In this document: positions 25,387-33,451 of the stretch, in pieces | Layout: every line of letters starts with the position of its first letter | Numbering within the stretch: the first letter of the stretch is position 1 | IMG/VR virus record: IMGVR_UViG_3300028909_000024 | Location: 1-62,609 of that record | Source of the DNA: a virus | DNA length: 62,609 bases | Reading direction: 5' to 3' (one strand) | Notes under the pieces: generated by a model | Seen by the model: the letters and a program-made list of their open reading frames with translations, nothing else | The model's database searches: none | What the model was told of the DNA's origin: nothing | Translations under genes and position numbers: made by a program

Positions 25387-26715
25387 TTACTTGCGGGTTT
25401 TCTTGGCGGGTTTGGCCGGTTCCTGATCAGTCTCAGCCGCTACCGGTTCTCCATCAATGCTGGCGACGGTGCCTTCTACCATGCAGACCCCAACGCGGCC
25501 CGTTTCGTCCACACGCTCCACGATTACCTGATAGTCCCGGTCCAGAGCCATTTCGGCGACGATCTGCATAGCTTTGCTGTCCAGCATGCTCCCTTCATGG
25601 ACCAGGATGGTGCGAAGCGCCGGGTTCTCGGCCATGGCGATACCCACCGCAGCCCGTAGCTTTTCAGCGTAGCTTCCCTGCTCGAACGGAACGCCTGCCA
25701 GCATGACGGTGTTGTTGGCCAAGGTCAGCCCCGGATAGGGCATCTTGGTGTCCTCAATGGCCTTGTTGATGCGCTTGGTGCGCTCCTCCATCTTGGCGGT
25801 CAGGGCTGCCGACGCTTTTTCCTGCTCCTCAGCCATGCCTTCAAACTCGCGGCGCCGCTGGTAAGCGTCCACGTTCTTGTTGGTCTCATTGGCGCGGGTG
25901 AGGTCGCGGCGCAGCTCGGCAGTGTCGATCTCGGCGGCAATCACGTAGGCAGCCACGTCTTGTTTTTTTCGCGCGATAAATTCGCGAGCTTTGGCAATCC
26001 GCTCTTCCCATTCTTTTATTTCTCCCTCGGCACGGGTAATCGCAGCTTCGTCGCTGGCTTTCCCGGCAAGCATGCGCTCGCGGTCAGCATTTGCTGATCC
26101 AGCCTTTTCCAGATCCTTGGACAGCCGTTCGATGCTGATCTTCTGCTTGGGGGTGCCATCCGGCACAAAGACCTGCTCGGCCGCCGCCCGGAGCCGCTTG
26201 GCCTCGCGGTTGACATCGGTGCGTTGCTCGAAGTCGCCGCGGTAAAGCCGCTCCTCCAACTCGAAATCAATCCTCTCCACAAACTTGCGGAGGGAGGCGT
26301 ATTTCTCCTTTTCGGGCAGCCGCAGAAAGGCCACGGGGTCAAAGGAAAAGCTGCCCAGCAGTTCGTTCAGGATCTGCTGGGGCTGGCTGTAGCGTGCGCC
26401 ATCGGCGCTCTCCACGGTCAGGGTGCTTTCCTGCTTTTCCTCTTTGCCCTGGGTAATGTTGCGGGTGATGATCAAGTCGCCAAGCTGGCCGCGGATACGG
26501 GCCTGTTTGGCGCCATGGTGGATGGCATCCGGGGGTAGCGCACTCTTGCCGGCGAGCAGGCATTCGATCGCATCCAGCACACTGCTCTTGCCATGGCCGT
26601 TGGCGCCTGTGATCTGGGTCACGCCGGCCTGATCTCCGAGCGGGATGAATGCAGCCTCGATACGCTTGAAGCCTTCGATGCCGAGGGAAATCAGGTAGCG
26701 GGGTTTCTGGTCCAT
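25387..26715 (-). CDS. SbcC/RecF-like P-loop ATPase with short coiled coil
   Basis: A 442-residue protein with Walker A GANGHGKSS near residues 37-45, followed by the characteristic VLDAIECLLAGKSAL. Residues about 150-320 are a charged coiled coil, shorter than in SMC or SbcC. The C-terminal ATPase half holds LRTILVHEGSMLDSKAMQIV, where the Walker B/D-loop region lies (HEGSMLD). It ends in a Lys/Pro-rich tail. Family members act in double-strand break processing with a nuclease partner; the YqaJ-like protein in the same operon is the obvious candidate here. No SbcD is seen. Confidence 0.75.
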   Translation of the reverse strand: MDQKPRYLISLGIEGFKRIEAAFIPLGDQAGVTQITGANGHGKSSVLDAIECLLAGKSALPPDAIHHGAKQARIRGQLGDLIITRNITQGKEEKQESTLTVESADGARYSQPQQILNELLGSFSFDPVAFLRLPEKEKYASLRKFVERIDFELEERLYRGDFEQRTDVNREAKRLRAAAEQVFVPDGTPKQKISIERLSKDLEKAGSANADRERMLAGKASDEAAITRAEGEIKEWEERIAKAREFIARKKQDVAAYVIAAEIDTAELRRDLTRANETNKNVDAYQRRREFEGMAEEQEKASAALTAKMEERTKRINKAIEDTKMPYPGLTLANNTVMLAGVPFEQGSYAEKLRAAVGIAMAENPALRTILVHEGSMLDSKAMQIVAEMALDRDYQVIVERVDETGRVGVCMVEGTVASIDGEPVAAETDQEPAKPAKKTRK

Positions 26716-26767
26716 GATGGTCTCTCTCTGAATAGGATTTGCATAAAGTCGGGTGGATTTGCAGAAA

Positions 26768-26956
26768 TCAGCCGTTTTTGTATCCGGTCGATAAGGTCAC
26801 ATCCCAATCTGAAATTTCTCCCGGAGATGTGTCTACGATGGTGTCAGAAAGGGTCTGCACCTTTAGTTTGGTTTCTTCCAGGTTATGTGCGCGGACGCGA
26901 AATTCGCAGCCTTTACAGGTGGCTTCGCCTGTAAAAATGAATGTGTAAAGCTGCAT
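26768..26956 (-). CDS. Small leftward protein, 62 aa
   Basis: The start is set at the ATG with AGGAAA upstream, giving 62 residues. A beta-rich N-terminus (QLYTFIFTGEATCKGCEFRV) carries CKGC, then a short helix. It resembles small phage proteins that adopt a ferredoxin-like fold, but no family is certain. It lies between the SbcC-like gene and a 77-residue gene in the leftward operon. Confidence 0.5.
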   Translation of the reverse strand: MQLYTFIFTGEATCKGCEFRVRAHNLEETKLKVQTLSDTIVDTSPGEISDWDVTLSTGYKNG

Positions 26957-26999
26957 TGGAAATGTTTCCTGTGGTTTGTCAGACGTGCGAAAGTTGGAG

Positions 27000-27233
27000 T
27001 TAATCGGTGGGCTTGATAACAAAACGAGCGGGCTGAAACTCAACCTCAACGCCATAAGCGGCATGAAGGGCGTTCTTGAGGCCTTCAAGGTAATCGTCCT
27101 CGCTCTTTGTCGAGGGGGTTCCGATCTCGTCCATAAGCCTGATCACCTTACTGATGACGCGGTTTTTCTCGGTCTCTAGGGCAGCGGTTACAGCAGCCTC
27201 AATTATGCGGTCTTCATGGAGTGAATCGCTCAT
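27000..27233 (-). CDS. Small acidic leftward protein, 77 aa
   Basis: A 77-residue protein whose ATG overlaps the preceding stop (ATGA). Helical and acidic (EDRIIEAAVTAALETEKNRV, KSEDDYLEGLKNALHAAYG), ending in a short beta segment (FQPARFVIKP). No family recognised; second gene of the leftward operon. Confidence 0.55.
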   Translation of the reverse strand: MSDSLHEDRIIEAAVTAALETEKNRVISKVIRLMDEIGTPSTKSEDDYLEGLKNALHAAYGVEVEFQPARFVIKPTD

Positions 27234-27571
27234 TTGCTGTGTGCCTCAGCCCGCAGCGAAACGAGTGTCCGGCTAAACCGGAAGGCCGAAAGCTCTGCCG
27301 TGGGGGCTTTCAGAGCGTTTGCGGCTTCCACCCGCCCGAGCAGATGCAAATCGGCATGCGTCTGGTCCAGAATGCTCAGAAGCTCATCCAGCGTTTCCTG
27401 CATGATTTCATGGGTGCGCCGCAGGATCATGCAATCAGCTTGGCTCAGTTCGGGCTTGTGCGGCAATTTGGAAACGGGATGGGACACAAAACCATCCCCA
27501 TGCAGTTCATCTTCAACGTGATCCGGTGCAGGGCCGACCGGCTTGCGGAAAATCTGGCGAAGAATGTTCAT
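27230..27571 (-). CDS. First gene of the leftward operon, 113 aa
   Basis: The start is set at the ATG after GAGAGG, giving 113 residues. It has a basic N-terminus (NILRQIFRKP), a His/Pro-rich linker and a C-terminal helical hairpin (DCMILRRTHEIMQETLDELL, HADLHLLGRVEAANAL). It is the first gene after the divergent control region, a position often held by early regulatory proteins. No family recognised. Confidence 0.5.
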   Translation of the reverse strand: MNILRQIFRKPVGPAPDHVEDELHGDGFVSHPVSKLPHKPELSQADCMILRRTHEIMQETLDELLSILDQTHADLHLLGRVEAANALKAPTAELSAFRFSRTLVSLRAEAHSK

Positions 27572-27590
27572 TTGTCTGGTCCTCTCGGTT

Positions 27591-27696
27591 GGCTGCAAAA
27601 TCAGGCTGCAAGAGATTTGTAAACAAACTCCGACATGGCTGCAAGAGGCATTGCCGGAATGACCGACATTATCTATCTTGCAGCCACCTAAGATAG
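27591..27696. promoter_or_regulatory. Divergent control region with four GGCTGCAA(G) sites and a -10 inverted repeat
   Basis: GGCTGCAA lies at 27591-27598, GGCTGCAAG at 27604-27612 and 27637-27645, and its reverse complement CTTGCAGCC at 27677-27685. A leftward promoter fits TTGCAG (27644-27639), 17 bases, TACAAA (27621-27616), with its -35 inside the third site. A rightward promoter fits TTGCCG (27651-27656), 17 bases, TATCTT (27674-27679). An inverted repeat CTATCTT/AAGATAG (27673-27679 and 27690-27696) covers that -10 box. The layout resembles a phage genetic switch, probably bound by the adjacent XRE protein. Confidence 0.6.
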
Positions 27697-27706
27697 GGTG
27701 ACACGA

Positions 27707-27931
27707 ATGAAGCTAGATGAATGGATGCAACTCAAAGGGCTGTCGGTTGCAGACTTTGCGATGCAGGCTGGCATTTCGCGGCAAGGCGCCTATAGCTGGA
27801 TGAGCGGTGAGATCAGTTCTAGGGCCATGGCCCGCGTGCAGGCCCTGACCGATGGGGCTGTCCTGCCGCTAGATTTTTTCCCTGAACAGGGGCGTCTTGT
27901 GAAGGATGCCCAATCCGAGAAGGAAAGCTAA
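27707..27931 (+). CDS. Small XRE-type helix-turn-helix regulator (Cro/CI-like), 74 aa
   Basis: A 74-residue protein; the ATG with AGGG eight bases upstream is preferred over a GTG three codons earlier. Residues 1-35 form an XRE helix-turn-helix (MKLDEWMQLKGLSVADFAMQ, then AGISRQGAYSWMSG). It has no protease-sensitive or dimerisation domain, so it is closer to Cro than to a full repressor. As first gene of the rightward early operon, it lies beside the control region with four repeated sites, which it probably binds. Its stop overlaps the next start (TAATG). Confidence 0.75.
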   Translation: MKLDEWMQLKGLSVADFAMQAGISRQGAYSWMSGEISSRAMARVQALTDGAVLPLDFFPEQGRLVKDAQSEKES

Positions 27932-28815
27932 TGGCCAAAACTGATGACGAAACCACGCAGGGCGGCATTAAGCCCGACAAGTGGCTGAAACACCAAGCCG
28001 TCTACTCCGAATCGCAAATCAAATTGCAGGAAGCCACGTCCGAGAACCAAGTTCGGCTGAAGGCAGCCAAGGCAGACGGTATCCATATCGACGCCCTCAA
28101 GACGGTGTCGAAGCTGAACCGCAAAGACCCAGCGGAAGCCGCCGTGTTCCTGCGGGCGGTGCTGGAAGGTGCCCTAATCCAAGGTTGCGCGTTCATGCAC
28201 CAGGCCGACATGCTCAACGGCGGATCGATCGCCGATATGTTCAAGATCGACAAGCCGAGCGCCAAGGCGGTGGAGCAGTTCAAGGAGTCGGAAGCTTTGC
28301 AGATTGGCTACGATGAGGGCCTGAACGGCGGCTCCATCGAAAACCTGCAAAAGCAATTCGACGCGGGCAGCGCTGGTCTGACGGCGGCTGTGCGGGGCTT
28401 CAAGCGCGGTCGGGATTTTGTGGAGGCGAGTGCGCAGCCAGGCGTGACGCCAGTTGCTGCTGCCCGTGGGCGCCGCGGTGGACGCAAGGCGGCTGGTGCT
28501 GCGGAAGAAGCTGAGGCTCCCAAGCCGGAACCGGCGAAGCCCGCGCATGACCCTGACGGTGACCCGGATTTTGATGAGCCCCTGCGCGGGACGGATGATC
28601 CAGATGACGGCGAAGAGGGTGAAGCCGCCTCGTCCGAGGATGTCCCAAACATGATCGAAGTCCAGAAGATGTCCAACGTGAAGATGGCCGCCCTCTGGAA
28701 CAAGCTCACGGGGCAGAATATCCCCAAGTTCGAGTCTCGCGCGGTCGGGCTCAGCAAGTTGACGCAGCTCTATTCGGCCCGGCAGCATGGCGCTGCTGAC
28801 GCTCACGCGAACTGA
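27931..28815 (+). CDS. Early rightward protein with acidic linker, 294 aa
   Basis: A 294-residue protein. Residues 1-165 are helical (KADGIHIDALKTVSKLNRKD, AVFLRAVLEGALIQGCAF). A disordered Ala/Glu/Asp/Pro segment at about 175-240 follows, and the C-terminal part holds MAALWNKLTGQNIPKFESRA, a motif seen in several phage and bacterial DNA-related proteins. By position between a regulator and a RuvC-like nuclease it probably acts in DNA metabolism. No certain family. Confidence 0.55.
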   Translation: MAKTDDETTQGGIKPDKWLKHQAVYSESQIKLQEATSENQVRLKAAKADGIHIDALKTVSKLNRKDPAEAAVFLRAVLEGALIQGCAFMHQADMLNGGSIADMFKIDKPSAKAVEQFKESEALQIGYDEGLNGGSIENLQKQFDAGSAGLTAAVRGFKRGRDFVEASAQPGVTPVAAARGRRGGRKAAGAAEEAEAPKPEPAKPAHDPDGDPDFDEPLRGTDDPDDGEEGEAASSEDVPNMIEVQKMSNVKMAALWNKLTGQNIPKFESRAVGLSKLTQLYSARQHGAADAHAN

Positions 28816-29372
28816 TGGATCTGCGGCCAAACCCGAGGCTATTCCCGCCCATGGAGAAGGGCGGGAGCGGCTTCTTCGATCTGGCTACGCGCACGGGGTG
28901 GGCATATGGACATCCCGGCGTACTGCCATCCTGTGGCGTTTTTGATCTGAAGGGATCAGCGGAAGACGGCACACTTTATGCCGCACTGTATGAGTGCGTC
29001 TGCGATTTTATCGAATGGCATAAGCCAACACGGCTCTATGCTGAAGCTCCGCTGTCCCCCCAGGGCACAAAGTCCAACATGAATGCGTGGCTGATCCTGA
29101 TCGGGATGGTTGGGGTCGTTAGGTGTGTGGGGGCTCAATACGGGCTCCGAGTGCGCTTGATGAACCTAAGTAAAATCCGCAGCGATGTCCTAAGCGGCCT
29201 TCCATGGAACCAGAAACAGAAGAATGGAAAGAAACCAGTGGTGGAACAATGGTGTGCCGATCAGGGAATTTTTACGCCTGACCATAATGCGGCAGATGCT
29301 GTAGTCGGCTTGGAGCACAGCTTGCGGTTGTTCTCCCGAAAAGGCTTTGCCAGAGACCTTGCTCAGCCGTAA
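28815..29372 (+). CDS. RuvC-like Holliday junction resolvase
   Basis: A 185-residue protein starting inside the previous stop (TGATG). The RNase H-like acids of RuvC nucleases are visible: Asp22 in FFDLATRTGWAYG, Glu in LYAEAPLSPQG, and the C-terminal DHNAADAVVGLEH with two Asp. A basic stretch (NQKQKNGKKP) may contact DNA. The enzyme would resolve branched DNA before packaging or during recombination. Followed by a terminator-like hairpin. Confidence 0.78.
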   Translation: MDLRPNPRLFPPMEKGGSGFFDLATRTGWAYGHPGVLPSCGVFDLKGSAEDGTLYAALYECVCDFIEWHKPTRLYAEAPLSPQGTKSNMNAWLILIGMVGVVRCVGAQYGLRVRLMNLSKIRSDVLSGLPWNQKQKNGKKPVVEQWCADQGIFTPDHNAADAVVGLEHSLRLFSRKGFARDLAQP

Positions 29373-29388
29373 GGTGCCCAAACGAAAA

Positions 29389-29417
29389 CGGCTGGCGAGG
29401 GACCAACCCGCCAGCCG
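29389..29417 (+). terminator. Hairpin after the RuvC-like gene
   Basis: CGGCTGGCG (29389-29397) pairs perfectly with CGCCAGCCG (29409-29417) over nine bases with an 11-base loop, followed by CTTATTG. There is no strong T-run, so it may be only a partial terminator before the replication genes. It starts 17 bases after the RuvC-like stop. Confidence 0.55.
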
Positions 29418-29564
29418 CTTATTGAGAGACCAGACCAACTAGGCCCACGAAACTAACCCGGTAAGGACCAGATCGGGGGACGCAACCACCTTCTCAGAAA
29501 GGCTCGCCTTCATGGTTATGTATGAGATACCCGCCGCAAGTCAAGCAACGCGGGGAATCCGTCT

Positions 29565-29732
29565 ATGAACATTCCGACAAATTGCCCTGAGTTTGAACTC
29601 GCCCGGCAGCAGATGCTGAGAGCGTTCAACCAGTGGCTACAATCCAATCCCTCCGAAGAGCAGGCTTATCAAGCAGTGGAGGAAACTCTGTCTGCAATGC
29701 AGCAATTATATCTACTGCGCACGCACGGATAG
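29565..29732 (+). CDS. Small protein, 55 aa
   Basis: A 55-residue helical protein (PEFELARQQMLRAFNQWLQS, EEQAYQAVEETLSAMQQLYL) with GGGGA upstream of its ATG. It ends nine bases before the initiator gene, so the two are probably co-transcribed. The 190-base stretch between the RuvC-like gene and this one holds the hairpin above and no other clear signal. No family recognised. Confidence 0.55.
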   Translation: MNIPTNCPEFELARQQMLRAFNQWLQSNPSEEQAYQAVEETLSAMQQLYLLRTHG

Positions 29733-29741
29733 GCCTCGGCT

Positions 29742-30698
29742 ATGAGCTTTGTAGCTACCGTATGGGCGTGGAAGACAGGGGCCAAGGGCCTGGACAAGCT
29801 TGTCCTGCTTAACTTGGCTAACCGCTGTGATGAGATAGGAAGGACATGGCCTAGCGTGGAACGGATAGCCCAAGACTGTGGCATATCTGAAAGAGCTGCG
29901 AGAAACGCACTCGCTGAATTGGTCAGCCTTGGGTTAATAAAGGTTGAGCGCCGTCAGAGGAAAACTAACCTGTTCCACGTCCTGTTTCCTGACCTTTCAA
30001 AGGAAATCGTGGTCAATGCTCCATCGGATGCTTTGATTTCAGATACTTGCGAGATGGGTGCAGGATATGCCCCCATAAGGGGGCACGATATGCCCCCATC
30101 AGATTTAACCCTGCACGATGTGCCGAATAAGACCCATTTGACCGGCACATCAGAGCATCTTGATCGGCACATCGTGCAAAGTTTGCCTGCATCTCGTGCC
30201 CCCGAATCTAAAAGAGAATCTATTAAGGAATCTGATGCAGATTCCGGTGGCCTGTTTGGAGATGTCATTCCTTCAAAGCTGCAAAGTCCATCATCCGAAA
30301 ACGATGCATCAGGGTTTGCAGACTTTTGGCGCGCTTACCCGAGAAAGGAAGCTAAAGGGGTAGCTGAGAAAGCTTATGCTCGCGCGCTATCCCGTGGGGC
30401 AAAATCAAGCGAACTACTGACGGCTTTGAAATCCACGCAGTTCAACATGGAAGATGAAGGAAAATTTATCCCGCATCCTGCAACATGGTTGAACCAAGAT
30501 CGATGGTTGGATGTGCCGATTTCTGTCACGATTGATGGTGTCGTGAAGAGGAAATATGACCCCCGCTATTACGCACCCAACCCACCTGCGGAAGTGGCAA
30601 AACTGCCCAAGCCTCACTTTTCGCGGCCAGAATATGAGCCATGGATGGAATCGCACCATGGAAACTCCACCCCGCTACCCAAGGACGCCAAGCGATGA
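29742..30698 (+). CDS. Replication initiator / helicase-loader-like protein with winged helix
   Basis: A 318-residue protein. The N-terminal winged helix (RTWPSVERIAQDCGISERAA, then RNALAELVSLGLIKVERRQ) is the DNA-binding type of phage replisome organisers. A flexible middle (about 95-200) is encoded by a repeat-rich DNA segment. The C-terminal domain FADFWRAYPRKEAKGVAEKA through FIPHPATWLNQDRWLD is typical of phage replication proteins. The stop overlaps the primase-helicase start (ATGA), as expected for a replication pair. Repeats inside the gene suggest that it carries its own origin, as lambda O does. Confidence 0.75.
   Translation: MSFVATVWAWKTGAKGLDKLVLLNLANRCDEIGRTWPSVERIAQDCGISERAARNALAELVSLGLIKVERRQRKTNLFHVLFPDLSKEIVVNAPSDALISDTCEMGAGYAPIRGHDMPPSDLTLHDVPNKTHLTGTSEHLDRHIVQSLPASRAPESKRESIKESDADSGGLFGDVIPSKLQSPSSENDASGFADFWRAYPRKEAKGVAEKAYARALSRGAKSSELLTALKSTQFNMEDEGKFIPHPATWLNQDRWLDVPISVTIDGVVKRKYDPRYYAPNPPAEVAKLPKPHFSRPEYEPWMESHHGNSTPLPKDAKR
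30064..30203. repeat. Clustered direct and inverted repeats inside the initiator gene, candidate origin
   Basis: GATATGCCCCCAT occurs at 30064-30076 and 30087-30099. TGCCCCC/GGGGGCA form an inverted pair at 30068-30074 and 30079-30085. A 14-bp perfect inverted pair TGCACGATGTGCCG and CGGCACATCGTGCA lies at 30112-30125 and 30165-30178, with another CGGCACATC at 30143-30151. GGGGGCACGA at 30079-30088 recurs inverted at 30194-30203. Such iteron-like density within an initiator gene resembles lambda-type origins. Confidence 0.55.
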
Positions 30699-32488
30699 AA
30701 TATGAAACAGTTCCTGGGATGCTGATTGAAAACGGCATCATGACGAAGTCTTTTCGGGCTGGTCATTCGGAGCGCATAGTTTGCCCAAAATGTGCAGGGG
30801 GAAAGACGCGGGAGAAATGCCTTAGCGTCACGATCGACAATGACGAAATGGGAGCTGTTTGGACGTGCTTCCGCGGGAATTGCGGATGGAAAGGGGGTGG
30901 TAAAGTCGGGACTGAACGAAGCGCAACCGTCTACAACATTGCCCCCAAAGTGGCTGCAAATGCCATTAAGCCGGAGCCTCATAGACCGGAAGCAATCCAG
31001 CGGGGAGATTTGCTCTATGGATTTTTTGCAGGACGGAAGATAAGCCCGGAGACGGTTGATGAGTTTGGGTGCTATTCGACAAAATCTCAGGCCCCAAAAT
31101 TCAAAGACGTTGATTTCATCGTATTCCCCTATCTCTACCGTGGGGAATTGGTTAACCGAAAGATCCGTTCAACCTGCAAGCAGTTCATGTTGCAGGACAA
31201 ATCTCCTCTCCCAACGCTCTTCAACATAGACGCGATCCAATCCCCTGATGTCGTCATTTTCGCAGAGGGCGAAATAGACGTGATGTCTCTTCATGAGGCT
31301 GGGTATCCGCAATCGGTTTCCTTGAAGGATGGCGCGCCGGCAAAGCTCAGCGAAGAGGGTTCAGACAGCAAGCGGTTTTATGCGCTGAACACCCATCATG
31401 AGTTGCTTAGCGTGGTGCAGAAATTCATCCTGGCAGGCGATATGGACGGCCCTGGGATGGTCCTACGTGAAGAGATCGCAAGGCGGCTGGGCAAGGACAA
31501 ATGCTGGCTGGTGACGTGGCCCCAAGACTGCAAGGATGCGTCAGATTGCCTTGTGAAGCACGGGCCAGACGTTGTCCGAGGTCATATCGAAGCTGCCCAG
31601 CCATATCCTCTTGAAGGGGTGAGATTAGTCAGCGGTGAAACGCTGCAGGGTTATCTGGATCTTCCTCCGCCCCGCGTGTTGTCGATGGGCACAGCCAATT
31701 CAAACGCCAAGATGAAGCTGCCAGGTGATGGCAGACTAATCATTGTCACAGGCATCCCATCCAGCGGCAAAAGCTCATGGACCATGTTTGAGATGGTTCA
31801 TTTGATGCAGGCGGAGGGGCGCAGGTTCCTCGTATTTTCCCCAGAGATGCAGCCATTCCAAGAGTTCCTAAAGGCGTGCGCCCAAATCTACTTGGGCAAG
31901 CCCACAATGTGGGGGCGGCATCTTTCCCCCGAAACCAAGATTGCTACCCGTGATGAGATAGCGGAGGCCGGGGATTGGTTGCGGGGGAAGCTTAGTTTCC
32001 TTGAAAGCGATGCCGAGGATACTGCTCCAACCCTTGAGTGGATCATGGAAATGGCTAAGAGCATGATCCTGCGTGAAGGCGTCACCGACCTGCTCATAGA
32101 CCCATGGAACGAGGTCGAGCACATGCGTGGCAATCTTACAGATGTCGATTACATCAGCCGTTCCCTGCAGCGCCTAAAGGCGTTTGGTCTTCGCCATGGA
32201 TGCAACGTGTGGATTGTGGTCCACCCCACAAAATTGCGTCCTGAGAAGCCAGGGCAGCCTATTCCAGCCCCATCAGGGTATGACATCAACGGTGGCGCAA
32301 TGTGGTTTAATAAGGCGGACATCGGGATCACCGTCCATCGTCCGACCAATGTAACAGAGGTCACCTTGTGGAAGTCTCGATTTATGCGGTGGGGCCGCAG
32401 GGACACGAAGTTTTCCATCTCTTATGATCCGGAAACGGGTCGATTTTCCGATTTTGATCTTCCCGATTTAGACGAAAATTCAGAGTGA
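30695..32488 (+). CDS. Primase-helicase (T7 gp4/Twinkle type)
   Basis: A 597-residue protein; the start overlapping the preceding stop (ATGA) is chosen. The N-terminal zinc-binding domain has CPKC and CFRGNC. The toprim primase domain has FAEGEIDVMSL with its Glu and LAGDMDGPG with the DxD acids. The C-terminal DnaB/RecA-type helicase has Walker A GIPSSGKSS and TDLLIDPWNEV as Walker B, then VWIVVHPTKL. This one protein would both prime and unwind. No phage DNA polymerase is present, so it probably works with the host replicase and the initiator encoded just upstream. Confidence 0.88.
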   Translation: MKYETVPGMLIENGIMTKSFRAGHSERIVCPKCAGGKTREKCLSVTIDNDEMGAVWTCFRGNCGWKGGGKVGTERSATVYNIAPKVAANAIKPEPHRPEAIQRGDLLYGFFAGRKISPETVDEFGCYSTKSQAPKFKDVDFIVFPYLYRGELVNRKIRSTCKQFMLQDKSPLPTLFNIDAIQSPDVVIFAEGEIDVMSLHEAGYPQSVSLKDGAPAKLSEEGSDSKRFYALNTHHELLSVVQKFILAGDMDGPGMVLREEIARRLGKDKCWLVTWPQDCKDASDCLVKHGPDVVRGHIEAAQPYPLEGVRLVSGETLQGYLDLPPPRVLSMGTANSNAKMKLPGDGRLIIVTGIPSSGKSSWTMFEMVHLMQAEGRRFLVFSPEMQPFQEFLKACAQIYLGKPTMWGRHLSPETKIATRDEIAEAGDWLRGKLSFLESDAEDTAPTLEWIMEMAKSMILREGVTDLLIDPWNEVEHMRGNLTDVDYISRSLQRLKAFGLRHGCNVWIVVHPTKLRPEKPGQPIPAPSGYDINGGAMWFNKADIGITVHRPTNVTEVTLWKSRFMRWGRRDTKFSISYDPETGRFSDFDLPDLDENSE

Positions 32489-32525
32489 CACTGAGCGCAA
32501 TTTGCGCTCATATATGGTCTATAAC
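32485..32525 (+). promoter_or_regulatory. Palindromic promoter element in front of a small-gene block
   Basis: GAGCGCAA-T-TTGCGCTC at 32493-32509 is a perfect palindrome (extended by T/A to 19 bases). It is flanked by GTGACA (32485-32490) and ATATAT (32510-32515), 19 bases apart, like -35 and -10 boxes. It sits between the primase-helicase stop and the block of small genes with GcrA. The same architecture occurs at 38495-38525. Confidence 0.6.
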
Positions 32526-32531
32526 CTAGAT

Positions 32532-32780
32532 ATGTCCGGACCAGACATGCCAAGAGATAACAATGAATTCTGTGTTTATTTTGATGCCGGGAACAAGCCC
32601 TTAGCTAAATTTCATGATTATAAATCCGCTGAAGAATATGCCCGAAAAATATACCCAGTATTTGGGCATAAGGGCACGCTCACCATCGAAAGGAATGACC
32701 TGATTCTAGGGACGCTTCGCAAAGATGGGGATGCCCGGTTGTGGTGCGATCTCACCTTTGAAGGGTGCAAGTTTGCATGA
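32532..32780 (+). CDS. Small protein, 82 aa
   Basis: An 82-residue protein just after the palindromic promoter. The start is uncertain: ATG at 32532 or at 32547 (which has GGA upstream). Mixed alpha/beta sequence (EFCVYFDAGNKPLAKFHDYK, GTLTIERNDLILGTLR). No family recognised. The stop overlaps the start of the zinc-ribbon gene (ATGA). Confidence 0.5.
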   Translation: MSGPDMPRDNNEFCVYFDAGNKPLAKFHDYKSAEEYARKIYPVFGHKGTLTIERNDLILGTLRKDGDARLWCDLTFEGCKFA

Positions 32781-32965
32781 ATTGGAACCAGCCTGATCGG
32801 TTGTGTTTCGAGTGTGGGACCGCAGGTGTTTTTGTCATTGCGTTCAATTGGTCAAAGACCTTTCCAACCGATGCTGTATTTTGCAGCTATGAATGTGCCA
32901 AGCTAAACGGCTGGCCATGGATTCCTGAAAGTGAAAAGAAAAATGAAAAACCCAAATCTGACTGA
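32777..32965 (+). CDS. Zinc-ribbon protein, 62 aa
   Basis: The start at the ATGA overlap gives 62 residues. RLCFECG and later VFCSYECAKLNG supply four Cys in two knuckles, a likely zinc ribbon. The gene 33452-33832 has the same N-terminal pattern (LCFECG, then CSIQCAKNMG), so the two are probably related by duplication. It overlaps the GcrA gene by 23 bases. Possibly nucleic-acid binding. Confidence 0.6.
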   Translation: MNWNQPDRLCFECGTAGVFVIAFNWSKTFPTDAVFCSYECAKLNGWPWIPESEKKNEKPKSD

Positions 32966-33437
32966 CGAAAAGCGACAGCAGATCATTGATCTATGGGCCG
33001 CAGGGACATCAGCATCTGAAATTGGCCGCATCGTCGGATTCACAAAGAACATGATCATGGGCTATGTGCGCCGCTGGGATTTGCCCACGCGGAAAAATCC
33101 GATCACCGGGGTTGTCCCTGCTGAGCGCAAAGCTTGGGTCCAGAAAAGCGCCGCGCAACGCTTAGCCGAACGGGCAGAACATGAAGCCAAAGCGGCAGAA
33201 CTCAGGGCTAAATTGGAAGCTGAGCTATTTACCCCTACGGCTACAACATCTGATCCCCCCGAACCCATTGTGGTCCGGCTTTCCCCTCAGACCAAAAGGA
33301 CGTGCCAGTGGTTGAATGGTGACCCGAGAAAGCTGGATTTTTGCGGTTGTGATGCGGTGCCAGGGAAGCCTTATTGCGAAACGCATGTAAGTCGGGCTTA
33401 CGTTAAAATCGTAGCGCGTGATTTAGCTCGCGTATGA
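32943..33437 (+). CDS. GcrA-family cell-cycle regulator homologue
   Basis: A 164-residue protein with both ends of the GcrA family. The N-terminal helix-turn-helix reads DLWAAGTSASEIGRIVGFTK then NMIMGYVRRWDLPTRK, matching the LW..G.SASQIA...G.TRN.VIGK..RL pattern. The C-terminal module has CQWLNGDPRKLDFCGC and PGKPYCETHVSRAY. In Caulobacter and relatives GcrA binds sigma-70 and activates promoters with methylated GANTC sites. An ATG or a GTG four codons upstream could be the start. It lies in the early block behind the palindromic promoter and may redirect host transcription (inference). Confidence 0.82.
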   Translation: MKNPNLTDEKRQQIIDLWAAGTSASEIGRIVGFTKNMIMGYVRRWDLPTRKNPITGVVPAERKAWVQKSAAQRLAERAEHEAKAAELRAKLEAELFTPTATTSDPPEPIVVRLSPQTKRTCQWLNGDPRKLDFCGCDAVPGKPYCETHVSRAYVKIVARDLARV

Positions 33438-33451
33438 AGGAAAAGCATTAA

